Of a stretch of DNA of 64,000 nt, positions 11,301 to 19,347 are shown one piece after another; position 1 is the first letter of the stretch, and each line of letters starts with the position of its first letter. The stretch is from the NCBI RefSeq assembly GCF_038594605.1, contig NZ_JBCFZM010000004.1, positions 62,001 through 126,000 on the forward strand, read 5' to 3'. Made by a program: the position numbers and the translations under genes. Source of the stretch: Alteriqipengyuania bathyomarina_B. Its GTDB lineage: Bacteria; Pseudomonadota; Alphaproteobacteria; Sphingomonadales; Sphingomonadaceae. The notes beneath the pieces were generated by a model. It searched no databases and was not told the origin of the DNA. It saw only the letters and a list, made by a program, of their open reading frames with translations.

Positions 11301-11532
11301 AACCGGAACCGGGCGGATTTTCGGCAAATGATGCAAGCGACACCTGCTCACCGCTCGGCGCAGGAGGATCCATCCGCTCGAGCAGGTCGGAGCGCAGCCA
11401 GAAAAAGCCGATGGTCGCGAAAAGAGCGGCGAGCACGACCAGGCCGCCGACAATACGCACGGCCCAGACAGCCCAGCGCGGCGCCCGCTTTGAGCCATGC
11501 GACTCGTGTTCAGATCGGCCAATACCAGCCAT
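8380..11532 (-). CDS. GH106-type glycoside hydrolase (alpha-L-rhamnosidase family), membrane-anchored
   Basis: This is a large glycosidase resembling family GH106, whose known members remove alpha-L-rhamnose. Supporting motifs are RPWTRWWWPGADVN near residue 85 and GIFNDSLEFKVDQL followed by KRRGYELAPYLPAVFQ, typical of the GH106 TIM barrel. The C-terminal 150 residues look like a GH2-style jelly roll (ARVSVNGKPV, GSNTIEIEL). The N-terminus lacks a cleavable signal. Instead, a basic stretch is followed by one membrane segment (about residues 21-45), suggesting an inner-membrane anchor with a periplasmic enzyme. I chose ATG 11532 because GGAGAGGTG precedes it; an in-frame start eight codons upstream is possible. 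Rhamnosidase activity is inferred from family only. Confidence 0.82.
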   Translation of the reverse strand: MAGIGRSEHESHGSKRAPRWAVWAVRIVGGLVVLAALFATIGFFWLRSDLLERMDPPAPSGEQVSLASFAENPPGSGSAPELTHTLGPIDAATLLKPAASVRPWTRWWWPGADVNPEQACKQVRALKAQGFAGVEIQPFTADLATVEDAQWRDRIRDTQSPEYLRTLREVLACAGDAGLQVDLTHLSGWPAGGPQVAASEGLKELAFSEMQVDGGEEIDVEVPLPSPGFNDYLLAFGEREFGEDLSNFLPELAQLKAVVAAPVVEGKRAFNVLDVTDTIALDPAKVVNLTGKVAGGRLSWAAPEGRWQIVFVFVMPSGEAPTLTATGTPGFVIDHADAATLRAHYDWAFGSRAGLAPFYGKALRGIFNDSLEFKVDQLAASDILPEFAKRRGYELAPYLPAVFQDFQDNYFIREVGRRTAAPAFQLTDDDERIRYDYALTMSDLIRERFVETSREWANARGMLSRGQSYGTDVDTIRALGANDIPETEQLYGGGSPLFLKLAGAAGLLYDRPIVSAESFVWAQRANAVTPAQLKAAADKAYLAGVNALVWHGIPYEYTQGRGGERLSREFGLAGWYPFTDEAGGFIFSGNYGRKSAIWSAEPALTAYMARVQNLLQAGKAQADVLVYYPFLGFPLEIEDSAPARDEFLFAGAMTPDGLFDPSEPLSLPFATFPDKTTDPRLEWIEQVLPALRALDRVGVTWTWANDDALQSVELIDGNAPVIVADAPYMQAQTAKALRAAARDGRKVIVYGQPPQRQPGFKDFERNDRIVAAAMRAVAQERSASSQGELLEQLAPSISLVSEGGVRRISRDLGQGRTAHFLANQSTTPQVAKLRIRGAAGETLTLFDPMGGKIWPVAADAKGVVALKLGRLESVFVIRGAAPFAKASRCVAGKRQWTTRKPMQWRVQAGDASIQVAGSLTDLRQSEAFAATAGPILYRTTTTLPAASAERCAVLDLQRIEGTARVSVNGKPVSRAVLPPFRVDLTGKLRRGSNTIEIELAPPLRNAMAAKQEADGLIEDADELSVPVGIIGQPRLLIGARDGPATRGSKD

Positions 11533-11611
11533 CGCTTTCGTCACCTCTCCCTGCAAACCCCTGACTTTCTTTGCGAAATCAGCCGACTTGCGAGCCCTTT
11601 TTACTTTTTCC

Positions 11612-11623
11612 TTCCAACTGGAT
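11612..11623. promoter_or_regulatory. Candidate operator in divergent promoter (TTCCAACTGGAT)
   Basis: An imperfect palindrome TTCCAACTGGAT followed by GGTTTT lies in the 236-base divergent region between the glycosidase operon and the symporter operon. A possible -10 (TATAGC, 11635-11640) sits 17 bases after TTCCAA, so a bound protein would cover the -35 of the plus-strand promoter. Eleven of 12 positions of the extended core and right flank recur at 16022-16033. The TetR regulator encoded at 15272-15970 is the natural candidate ligand; this is inferred. Confidence 0.5.
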
Positions 11624-11768
11624 GGTTTTGTGCCTATAGCTCCAGCAGCGATGGCGCGCCAGTCGTCATGTAAAAAATTTCGGAGATATGGCTTTCCGGC
11701 CAGTCTCGTAAGGTTTTCCGGAGCGTCGGCCCCATTAACAGAGGCACGAATCGCCCGAAGGGAGAGAT

Positions 11769-13157
11769 ATGGATCGGGCAGTATATGCCGCTGGGAAAAG
11801 GCCTTCTTTACGCCTCGGCTTCTTAAGGCGCCTTGGTTTTGGCGTCGGCGACTTCGGCATCAATATATTCTGGAACACGACGAATCTTTTCGCGATGTTC
11901 TTCTATACTGATGTCATCGGCCTATCGAACATCGCTTCGGGCTCGATCATTTTCGGCGCGATGCTGTGGGATGCGGTAACCGATCCCGTGGCCGGATACC
12001 TGATCGGACGGACCAACAGCAGGCTCGGCAAATTTCGACCCTACCTGCTGCTCGGCGCCATCCCGCTCGGCGTGTCCTTCTGGCTGCTGTTCAACGTGCC
12101 CACTGCGGGCGTGGGGATGATGGCCGCCTATGCCTTCGGTTCGCAGCTGCTGTTTCGCACCTGCTACACCGTCGTCAGCGTACCCTACAGCTCGCTCTCC
12201 GCTACCATGACCAGCGATTCCGACGAACGCAGCCGGCTGGCGGTCCACCGGATGGTCTTCGCCACCGCCGCTGGGGTGGTGGTCGCCGGCCTGACCCGCG
12301 CAGGGGCCGATGCCTTGGGCGCGGGCGACCTGGCACTGGGGTTCGAACGGATTGCCATGATCTATGCGGGGCTCGGCATGGTGGCCATCCTGCTGTGCGG
12401 CACGGTCGTACGCGAGCCCGCGCGCCCGGAGGCGGAGACCCCTCGTCCCTCGCTGAGAGAGACGCTGGCAGGCCTGCGCGGCAATTCCGCCTTTCTCTAT
12501 GCCTTTGCCATCATCGTGATCGGGATGTCGGGGATGACGATCGCCAACAAGGGCATCCTCTACTACCTCAAGTACAACCTCGGCGCGGAGGACAAGACGG
12601 GGCTGGTGCTTGTCAGCGTGGCGCTGTCCCTGATGCTTTTCGTGCCCCTGTGGGGCGTGCTCGCGCAGAGATTCGGCAAGCGCCGCATCTGGCTCGCGGG
12701 GACGCTGATCTCGATCAGCAGTACGTTCCTGCTGTTCATCAACCCGATGCAGCAAGTTGCAGTGGTCACGCCGCTATTCGTGCTTGGCGCAATCGGTGGA
12801 GCCGCGCATTACTTCAGCATCTGGGCGATCATTCCGGACACCGTCGAATTCGGGGAATGGAAGACCGGCATCAGGGTGGATGCCGTCATCTTCGGCGCAG
12901 TCTCCTTCGCGCAGAAGCTCTCGCTGGGTTTCGCCACGCTGATCGCCGGGCTGCTTCTGGATGCGTTTGGCTATGTCGCCAACCACCCGCAGACCGCCAC
13001 CGCGCTGTTCGGGATCAAGGTGCTGGTTTCGCTCGCCCCGCTGGCGACCGGGCTGATCTGCCTTCCCCTCGTCCTCAAATTTCCGCTGGACCGCGTCCTG
13101 CACGCCCAGATCGTGCGCGACATCGCGGGCCGCCAACAACGCAATCAGGGAAACTGA
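11769..13157 (+). CDS. MFS sugar:cation symporter of the GPH (MelB) family
   Basis: This is an inner-membrane carrier of glycosides or sugars, driven by H+ or Na+. About twelve transmembrane segments can be counted over 462 aa. The GPH family signatures are FGINIFWNTTNLFAMFFYTD at the start of TM1-2 and AVTDPVAGYLIGRTNSRLGK with FRPYLL in the loop after TM2. A strong ribosome-binding site (AAGGGAGAG) precedes ATG 11769. The GH3 gene begins six bases after its stop, so symporter and glycosidase are co-translated. The pairing suggests that a partly trimmed glycoside enters the cytoplasm intact. Confidence 0.9.
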   Translation: MDRAVYAAGKRPSLRLGFLRRLGFGVGDFGINIFWNTTNLFAMFFYTDVIGLSNIASGSIIFGAMLWDAVTDPVAGYLIGRTNSRLGKFRPYLLLGAIPLGVSFWLLFNVPTAGVGMMAAYAFGSQLLFRTCYTVVSVPYSSLSATMTSDSDERSRLAVHRMVFATAAGVVVAGLTRAGADALGAGDLALGFERIAMIYAGLGMVAILLCGTVVREPARPEAETPRPSLRETLAGLRGNSAFLYAFAIIVIGMSGMTIANKGILYYLKYNLGAEDKTGLVLVSVALSLMLFVPLWGVLAQRFGKRRIWLAGTLISISSTFLLFINPMQQVAVVTPLFVLGAIGGAAHYFSIWAIIPDTVEFGEWKTGIRVDAVIFGAVSFAQKLSLGFATLIAGLLLDAFGYVANHPQTATALFGIKVLVSLAPLATGLICLPLVLKFPLDRVLHAQIVRDIAGRQQRNQGN

Positions 13158-13163
13158 CTCCGC

Positions 13164-15275
13164 ATGCCTTTCGACGACTTCAATACCGCGCAGCCCGATC
13201 CGGCGATCGAGGCCGAGATCGACGGCCTGCTGGAAGAGCTGACGCTCGAAGAGAAGGTCTACATGATGTCCGGTCACGGATTTCATTACTACTTCACGCA
13301 GGTCGACAACCGGCAGTTCGGCCAGCGCGCCTACGCGGCGGGCAGCGGGTGCGAGCGGCTGGGGATCGAACCGCTCTATTTCTCGGACGGTCCGCGCGGC
13401 AAGCGTCACAAGGAAGCCACCACCTGCTTCCCCGTGCCGATGGCACGCGCGGCGACATTCGATGTCGATCTGGAAGAACGGATCGGCAAGGCGATCGGTG
13501 TGGAGGCGCGCGCGCTTGGCGTGACGCTGTCGGGCACCATCTGCATCAACTTGCTGCGCCATCCCGGTTGGGGCCGCGCGCAGGAAACCTATGGCGAAGA
13601 TCCCTTCCAGCTGGGCGAATTCGGCGCGGCGCTGTGCCGCGGCGTGCAGGCGCATAACGTGATCGCCACGGTTAAGCACTTTGCGGTCAACAGCGTGGAG
13701 AACACGCGCTTCAAGATCGATGTTTCGATCGACGAGCGAACCCTGCGCGAGGTCTACCTGCCGCACTTCAAGCGCACGCTCGATGCAGGCTGCGGCTCGG
13801 TGATGAGCGCCTACAACAAGGTGAACGGCGAATACTGCGCCCACAACCGGCACCTGCTGACCGATATCCTGAAAGGGGACTGGGGCTTCAACGGCTTCGT
13901 CCATTCCGACTGGGTGCTCGGCGTGCATGGGGTCGACGCGGCTGAAGCCGGGCTCGACATCGAGAATCCCGAAGGCGTGAAGTTCGGCAAGAAGCTGGTC
14001 GCGGCGGTGAACACCGGCGAAGTATCGCAGCAAGCGATCGATCAGGCGGTGCGCCGCATCCTGCGCACCCAGATGCGCTTCGCCCGCGAGCCTGATCCGC
14101 GCGAATATTCACGCGACGATTTGGCGTGCGAAGAGCATGTCGCGCTCGCCCTCGAAGCAGCCGAGAAGAGCATCGTGCTGCTCAAGAACGAGGGTATCCT
14201 GCCCTTCGATCGCAGGCAGCTTTCCACCCTGGCGGTCATCGGCCGCCTCGCCGATGTCGAGAACCTTGGCGACAAGGGATCGAGCAGGGTCACCCCGCCC
14301 TACTCGGTGACGATTCTGGAAGGCCTGCGGAAGCTGGTCGGTGCCGATATCGAGATCCTGTTCGACGATGGCTCGGATCACGACCGTGCGGTCGCGGTCG
14401 CTGAGGCAGCGGACGCCGTGCTGTGCGTCAAAGGCTTCACCTGGAAGGAAGAAGGCGAGTTCATCCCCGGCGACGAAGCGCTGGATAGCGACGACCCCAA
14501 TTCACGCTCGACCAGCGGCGGCGATCGCCATCACCTGCGGCTCAGGCCGGAAGACGAGGCGCTGATCGGCAAGATCGCGGCGCGTCATTCCAAGGTCGCG
14601 GTCGCACTCGTCGGGGGCAGCGCGATCATGAAGAACGCGTGGCACATGGATGTCGGCGCAATCGCGATGACATGGTATTCGGGCATGGAGGGCGGCACTG
14701 CGATTGCCCGCGTTCTGTTCGGCGACCGCGTGCCGAGCGGCAAGCTGCCCTTCACCGTTCCAAAGCACGAGGACGACCTGCCCTTCTTCGACCCAGCCGC
14801 GCTCGAAATCGAATATGGCCCGCTGCACGGCTATACCAAGCTGGACGCGGAGGGGATCGAGGCGGCCTATCCGTTCGGCTTCGGGCTCAGCTACACGCAG
14901 TTCGAATATGGCGCTGCCCAGGTGAAGCTTACGAGCGACGAAATCGTGGTCGAAGCGAAAGTCACCAATACCGGCTCGCTTCGCGCCGATGAGGTTGCCC
15001 AATGCTATGTCGGCTTCCCCGGCTCCGCAGTCGATCGCCCGGTCAAGCTGCTGCGGGGTTTCGAGCGGATCACGATCGAGCCGGGAGAGAGCGCGACGGT
15101 CTCTTTCACGCTGTCACCCAGAGACCTTGCCTATTACGATGTGGCTTCGAAAAGCTGGCGGATTGAAAACATCCGATACGCATTTTATGTCGCTGCAAGC
15201 AGCCGCACCGAAACGGATAAGGCCGCCCATCTCGACGCCCCGGCACACTGGTCTGGCCTGTCTTTCCCCGCATGA
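13164..15275 (+). CDS. Glycoside hydrolase family 3 (beta-glycosidase), cytoplasmic
   Basis: This is a retaining beta-glycosidase, with beta-glucosidase the commonest activity in the family. The N-terminal TIM barrel carries GWGRAQETYGEDPF, KHFAVNSVENTR and the nucleophile aspartate in HSDWVLG (Asp249). The alpha/beta sandwich follows (about residues 330-560), and a fibronectin-III-like domain closes the protein (ADEVAQCYVGFPG, LLRGFERITIEPGE). It has no signal peptide, so it should act in the cytoplasm on what the upstream symporter imports. At 703 aa it is a short GH3 with no obvious PA14 insert. Its stop overlaps the TetR start (ATGA). Confidence 0.92.
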   Translation: MPFDDFNTAQPDPAIEAEIDGLLEELTLEEKVYMMSGHGFHYYFTQVDNRQFGQRAYAAGSGCERLGIEPLYFSDGPRGKRHKEATTCFPVPMARAATFDVDLEERIGKAIGVEARALGVTLSGTICINLLRHPGWGRAQETYGEDPFQLGEFGAALCRGVQAHNVIATVKHFAVNSVENTRFKIDVSIDERTLREVYLPHFKRTLDAGCGSVMSAYNKVNGEYCAHNRHLLTDILKGDWGFNGFVHSDWVLGVHGVDAAEAGLDIENPEGVKFGKKLVAAVNTGEVSQQAIDQAVRRILRTQMRFAREPDPREYSRDDLACEEHVALALEAAEKSIVLLKNEGILPFDRRQLSTLAVIGRLADVENLGDKGSSRVTPPYSVTILEGLRKLVGADIEILFDDGSDHDRAVAVAEAADAVLCVKGFTWKEEGEFIPGDEALDSDDPNSRSTSGGDRHHLRLRPEDEALIGKIAARHSKVAVALVGGSAIMKNAWHMDVGAIAMTWYSGMEGGTAIARVLFGDRVPSGKLPFTVPKHEDDLPFFDPAALEIEYGPLHGYTKLDAEGIEAAYPFGFGLSYTQFEYGAAQVKLTSDEIVVEAKVTNTGSLRADEVAQCYVGFPGSAVDRPVKLLRGFERITIEPGESATVSFTLSPRDLAYYDVASKSWRIENIRYAFYVAASSRTETDKAAHLDAPAHWSGLSFPA

Positions 15276-15970
15276 CGAAGCGGGCCGATCCTGCAACCAT
15301 CCAGAAGGATGCGACCTTGGCGAAACCTGCTGACAAGAAACCGGCGGGCAAGCGCGAACTGGTCCAGACACGGGCGGAGGAAACGCGCGAGCGCATTCTC
15401 GATGCCGCTTACGAAGCCTTTGCCAAGCAGGGTTTCGAAGGCGCCAATACCCGCGCCATCGCCGCCACGGCGGATACCACGCACGCTGCCATCCGCTATC
15501 ACTTCGGGACCAAGGAAGAGCTGTGGCGGGAGGTCGTTCGGCGGATGTACGACGAAGTCGCGGAAGAGGCGGAGCTGACCCTTGTCGAAGATACCGCCGG
15601 CAGATCCCCGACCGAATTGCTGCGACGTTACCTGCGCAGCTATGCGCGTTACAGCGCGGCCAACCTCAATCATGCGCTCATCACGATCTCGGAATCGGTG
15701 ACGGGAGGGGAGCGGCTGGAATGGATGAGCGAGACCTTCATCCGGCCCCGCCACGAAATTGCGCTGACCCATCTGCGCAAATACATGGACGCCGGGCTGT
15801 TGCCCGATATCTCGCCGGTGGCGCTGCTCTATATCATCGTGTCGGTGTGCCAGATGCCCTTCGTGCTCTCGCAGCAGATGAAGGTCCTTTACGACGTCGA
15901 TATGACCGACGAGGCCGTGATCGACGAGCATATCGACGCCGTCCTGAAGATTTTCGTACCCGATAACTGA
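15272..15970 (+). CDS. TetR/AcrR family transcriptional regulator
   Basis: This is probably the local repressor of the catabolic island. After a basic, proline/lysine-rich extension of about 30 residues comes a standard TetR DNA-binding domain (TRERILDAAYEAFAKQGFEG, then TRAIAATADTTHAAIRYHFG, residues about 33-85). The remainder is an all-helical ligand/dimer domain of about 140 residues. ATG overlaps the GH3 stop by four bases, so it is coupled to the symporter-GH3 operon. Palindromes at 11612-11623 and 16022-16033 are candidate operators. The inducer is unknown but is expected to be the imported compound or its aglycone. Confidence 0.88.
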   Translation: MTKRADPATIQKDATLAKPADKKPAGKRELVQTRAEETRERILDAAYEAFAKQGFEGANTRAIAATADTTHAAIRYHFGTKEELWREVVRRMYDEVAEEAELTLVEDTAGRSPTELLRRYLRSYARYSAANLNHALITISESVTGGERLEWMSETFIRPRHEIALTHLRKYMDAGLLPDISPVALLYIIVSVCQMPFVLSQQMKVLYDVDMTDEAVIDEHIDAVLKIFVPDN

Positions 15971-16021
15971 TCCCGGCGGCGTGGCACATCGCCGGGGAAT
16001 TCTCACGCCCCGTGAAAAACT

Positions 16022-16033
16022 ATCCAATTGGAT
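16022..16033. promoter_or_regulatory. Candidate operator, perfect palindrome ATCCAATTGGAT
   Basis: ATCCAATTGGAT is a perfect 12-base palindrome between the TetR gene and the carboxylesterase. With flanks AAAACT on the left and GCTTTT on the right, the inverted symmetry extends to 24 bases with two mismatches. It ends six bases before ATG 16040, where a ribosome-binding site would normally sit, and no other Shine-Dalgarno is visible. Its right half (TGGATGCTTTT) matches the divergent-promoter site at 10 of 11 positions. It is likely an operator of the adjacent TetR protein, by inference. Confidence 0.55.
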
Positions 16034-16039
16034 GCTTTT

Positions 16040-17851
16040 ATGACCCGCAGCTTCAAGACAGCTCTTTCCCGCAAATGCCGAGGCACGCTGCTTCTCGCCT
16101 TCGGTTTGACGTTGGCAGCCTGTTCGGCCGAGGCAGAGCCCGCGCTTCCCGTGGCCGACGCGGCTACCGTGACAAGGATTTCGCAGGGCGAGCTGATCGG
16201 AAGCACGACACCGCAAGGGGCGCAGGCGTGGCTGGGCATTCCCTATGCGGCCCCGCCCACCGGCGATCTGCGCTGGCGCGCCCCGCGTGAGCCTGCGGCG
16301 TGGGAGGGGCGCTACGAGGCGCTGGATGGTACGCGCCGCTGCCTGCAATATGCCTCCGAGATCGAACCGGGCTTCGAAGGGGGCGAACTGGCGGGATCGG
16401 AAGACTGCCTGTTTCTGAACGTCTGGGCACCGCCCGGGCCTGTCGACGATCTGCCGGTGATGGTCTGGATCCATGGCGGGGCAAATGTCTGGGGTTTCGG
16501 CGGTCAGCTCGATCCCTCGCGCCTCGCTCTCTCGCAGAACGTCGTGGTGGTGGCACCCAATTACCGGCTCGGTCCGATGGGCTGGTTCGCGCATTCGGCG
16601 CTGCGCGACAGCGCTGACGAACCGGAAGACGGCTCGGCGAATTTCGGCCTGCTCGATCTCATCGCGGCCCTGCGCTGGACGCAGGGCAATATCGCGGCGT
16701 TCGGCGGGGACCCGGAACGGGTGACGATCTTCGGAGAGTCCGCGGGCGCATTCAATGTCGGTGCCCTGCTGGCATCGCCCCAGAGCGAGGGTTTGTTTAC
16801 CGGGGCCATTATGCAAAGCGGCGGCTTTGCCTCGCACACCATGCGGGAGGCCGAGTTCGGCCCCGACAACGAAGCCGACCGACGCGGCGTCGCATCGCGC
16901 GAGGTGCTGGCCCAGCTCGCCATTCCCGAAGCCAGGCAAACCGCAGCCACTTTGCGCACCATTGCCGCAGCCGACCTCTTCCAGGCCTATCAGGATTTGC
17001 GCCCCGACGAAGGCGGGCTCGGCGACAGCATCGACCCGATCGACATTGCCGCCGACGGGATCGTGGTGCCAAGCGAGGGCCTGCCCGCCCTGCTCGCGCG
17101 CCAAGACGGCTTGCACGATGTGCCCGTGATCTTCGGCACCAACCGCGACGAGGTGCGGGCCGCCGGCATGTTCGACGATCACTTCACCCGCTCGATCGGC
17201 GGGGTGGCGTTCTTCGCGAAGGATACCGATGCCTATCTGGCGCACGGTGCGTACCCCAGTGCCACCTGGTTCGACCGCGCAGTCGCGGGCCCCGCCGATC
17301 TGCGCACCAAGGCCGGTGCGGCGCCGGTTTTCGCCTACCGTTTCGACTGGGACGAGGAAGGCAACGCCTTCGTCAGCGATCTCGCCACACTTGTCGGCGC
17401 ATCGCACGCGATGGAAATCGGCTTCGTTTTCGGCGATTTCGAAAGCCCCTACACCGACCCCTTCGACTTCTTCTTCACCGATGGCAACGAGGACGACCGG
17501 CTGTCGCTGTCCGAAAGGATGATGGCCTACTGGGGCAACTTCGCGCACACCGGCGATCCATCGAAGGGCCCCAACGAGGCGTCATCGCGATGGCATGCAT
17601 GGACCGCCAATGCGCCCGGAACGATGGTGTTCGATACCGAGGCGACCAACGGCACGCGCATGATGCGCTACACCTCTTCACTGGAGACGCTGGTCGAGCA
17701 GTTCGTCTCCGACGAGCGTTTCCGCAACGACACCGATCGCTGCAAGAGCGCCAAGCTGGCGGTGGATACCGCCATTTCCACAAGCGCCAGCCCCGGCCCA
17801 TGGCGCGCACTCGCTACCCGATATTGCCAGACATCGCAGGAGTCCGACTGA
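16040..17851 (+). CDS. Type-B carboxylesterase (COesterase family), exported lipoprotein
   Basis: This enzyme hydrolyses carboxylic esters. The N-terminal signal ends in lipobox LAAC. Type-B family landmarks appear in order: GIPYAAPPTGDLRWRAP, SEDCLFLNVWAP, oxyanion-hole WIHGGANVWGFG, the nucleophile in GESAG (Ser234) and MQSGGF. Length (603 aa) is normal. I chose ATG 16040 because the longer frame would need TTG inside the palindrome. Its stop overlaps the monooxygenase start as ATGA, so esterase, monooxygenase and SDR form one coupled operon. In that setting it could hydrolyse esters made by the Baeyer-Villiger enzyme, although the export signal argues for a periplasmic ester substrate instead. 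Confidence 0.9.
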   Translation: MTRSFKTALSRKCRGTLLLAFGLTLAACSAEAEPALPVADAATVTRISQGELIGSTTPQGAQAWLGIPYAAPPTGDLRWRAPREPAAWEGRYEALDGTRRCLQYASEIEPGFEGGELAGSEDCLFLNVWAPPGPVDDLPVMVWIHGGANVWGFGGQLDPSRLALSQNVVVVAPNYRLGPMGWFAHSALRDSADEPEDGSANFGLLDLIAALRWTQGNIAAFGGDPERVTIFGESAGAFNVGALLASPQSEGLFTGAIMQSGGFASHTMREAEFGPDNEADRRGVASREVLAQLAIPEARQTAATLRTIAAADLFQAYQDLRPDEGGLGDSIDPIDIAADGIVVPSEGLPALLARQDGLHDVPVIFGTNRDEVRAAGMFDDHFTRSIGGVAFFAKDTDAYLAHGAYPSATWFDRAVAGPADLRTKAGAAPVFAYRFDWDEEGNAFVSDLATLVGASHAMEIGFVFGDFESPYTDPFDFFFTDGNEDDRLSLSERMMAYWGNFAHTGDPSKGPNEASSRWHAWTANAPGTMVFDTEATNGTRMMRYTSSLETLVEQFVSDERFRNDTDRCKSAKLAVDTAISTSASPGPWRALATRYCQTSQESD

Positions 17852-19347
17852 TGCGCAGCAGCCCGCGCTCGCAAGAGCAGGAGATCGACGTATTAGTCGT
17901 CGGTGCCGGTATCTCCGGCATCGATGTGGCCTATCACCTCATGAAGCGCTGCCCCGGCCACAGCTTCATCATCGCAGAGGCGCGCGAGCGCATCGGCGGA
18001 ACGTGGGACCTGTTCCGCTATCCAGGCATCCGCTCCGACAGCGATATGCACACCCTTGGCCTGCCGTTCCGGCCGTGGCGGGGCGAGAACGCCATCGTCG
18101 ATGGACCCTCGATCCGCGATTATCTGGAAGACACCGCGCGCGAGTTCGGGATCGACAAGCATATCCGTTTCGGCCAGCGGGTCGTTGCCGCCGATTGGGA
18201 CAGCACGGCAGGCCGCTGGAACGTGACGATAGATGCAGCGGGCAAGGAACGGGTCGTGCGCGCGCGCTATCTCTACTGGGGCAGCGGCTATTACAGCTAC
18301 AGCGAAGCCCATTCGCCCCCACTGCCCGGGGCCGAAGATTTCGCAGGCCCCCTCATCCACCCGCAATTCTGGCCGGAGGATCAGCAGGTCGAAGGCAAGA
18401 CCATCATCGTGATCGGCAGCGGCGCGACCGCGATCACGCTGGTACCCGCCCTCGTCGCGCGCGGCGCCAAGGTGGTGATGCTGCAGCGTAGCCCGACCTA
18501 TGTCGTCTCGCGCGATCCGAAGGACAAAATTGCCAACCGGCTCCATCGCTTCCTCCCAAGCTCCGTCGCGGGCCGGTTGGTGCGGTGGAAGAACGTGGCC
18601 TATTCGATGGCGACCTACGGCCTCGCGCGCAAAAAGCCCGAGAAGGTGAAGCACGCCATCCTCAAAGGCGTCGGCGAGCGAATCTCCGACGCGCGGATCG
18701 TCGAGCAGCATTTCACGCCCGATTACGATCCGTGGGACCAGCGGATTTGCCTCGTCCCCGATGGCGACCTGTTCGAGGCGATAGAGGCGGGCAAGGCCGA
18801 GGTCGTGACCGGACAGATCGACCGGTTCGAAAGCAGCGGCATTCGCCTTCGCTCAGGGCAGCTGCTCGAATGCGATATCGCAGTCACCGCGACGGGCCTC
18901 AAGATGGAGCTGTTTGGCGGCGCGCGGCTGACCGTCGACGGCCAGCCGATCGATATGACGCAGCGCACGATTTACCGCGGGATGCTGATCTCCGGCCTGC
19001 CGAACATGGCCCTCGCGTTCGGTTATGTGAACGCCTCGTGGACCTTGAAATGCGACCTCACCGCGCGGAATTTCTGTCGGCTGGTGAATGAGTCGGCACG
19101 GCATAACGACGCCGCGTTCGTGGTGCCGGAAAGTGCGCAAGCGGGCGAACGCAAGCCCATGATCGCGCTCGACGCAGGCTACGTCAGGCGGGCAGCGGAC
19201 ATTTTGCCGATGCAGGGATCGCGCGGCGGATGGCAGGTCCGCACCGATGTCGCACGCGACACGCTGGATTTCCATTTCAGCCCGATCGAGAAGGCCGAAA
19301 TCGAGTTCCGCGATTGCCGAAGCGAGACGGCAGGAGCATCGCAGTGA
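17851..19347 (+). CDS. Flavin-containing monooxygenase, Baeyer-Villiger type
   Basis: This is an FAD- and NADPH-dependent monooxygenase. The first Rossmann motif VVGAGISGIDVAYHL binds FAD, the second (VIGSGATAITLVPAL) binds NADPH. Between them, FAGPLIHPQFWP fits the Baeyer-Villiger fingerprint FxGxxxHxxxWP exactly, which separates this group from plain N-hydroxylating FMOs. RIGGTWDLFRYPGIRSDSD is typical of the group. 498 aa is normal. The start at 17851 overlaps the esterase stop; the open frame upstream of it is a shadow. The downstream SDR starts within its last codons (GTGA). Together the trio could take a secondary alcohol to a ketone, then to an ester or lactone, then to acid and alcohol. 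Confidence 0.9.
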   Translation: MRSSPRSQEQEIDVLVVGAGISGIDVAYHLMKRCPGHSFIIAEARERIGGTWDLFRYPGIRSDSDMHTLGLPFRPWRGENAIVDGPSIRDYLEDTAREFGIDKHIRFGQRVVAADWDSTAGRWNVTIDAAGKERVVRARYLYWGSGYYSYSEAHSPPLPGAEDFAGPLIHPQFWPEDQQVEGKTIIVIGSGATAITLVPALVARGAKVVMLQRSPTYVVSRDPKDKIANRLHRFLPSSVAGRLVRWKNVAYSMATYGLARKKPEKVKHAILKGVGERISDARIVEQHFTPDYDPWDQRICLVPDGDLFEAIEAGKAEVVTGQIDRFESSGIRLRSGQLLECDIAVTATGLKMELFGGARLTVDGQPIDMTQRTIYRGMLISGLPNMALAFGYVNASWTLKCDLTARNFCRLVNESARHNDAAFVVPESAQAGERKPMIALDAGYVRRAADILPMQGSRGGWQVRTDVARDTLDFHFSPIEKAEIEFRDCRSETAGASQ

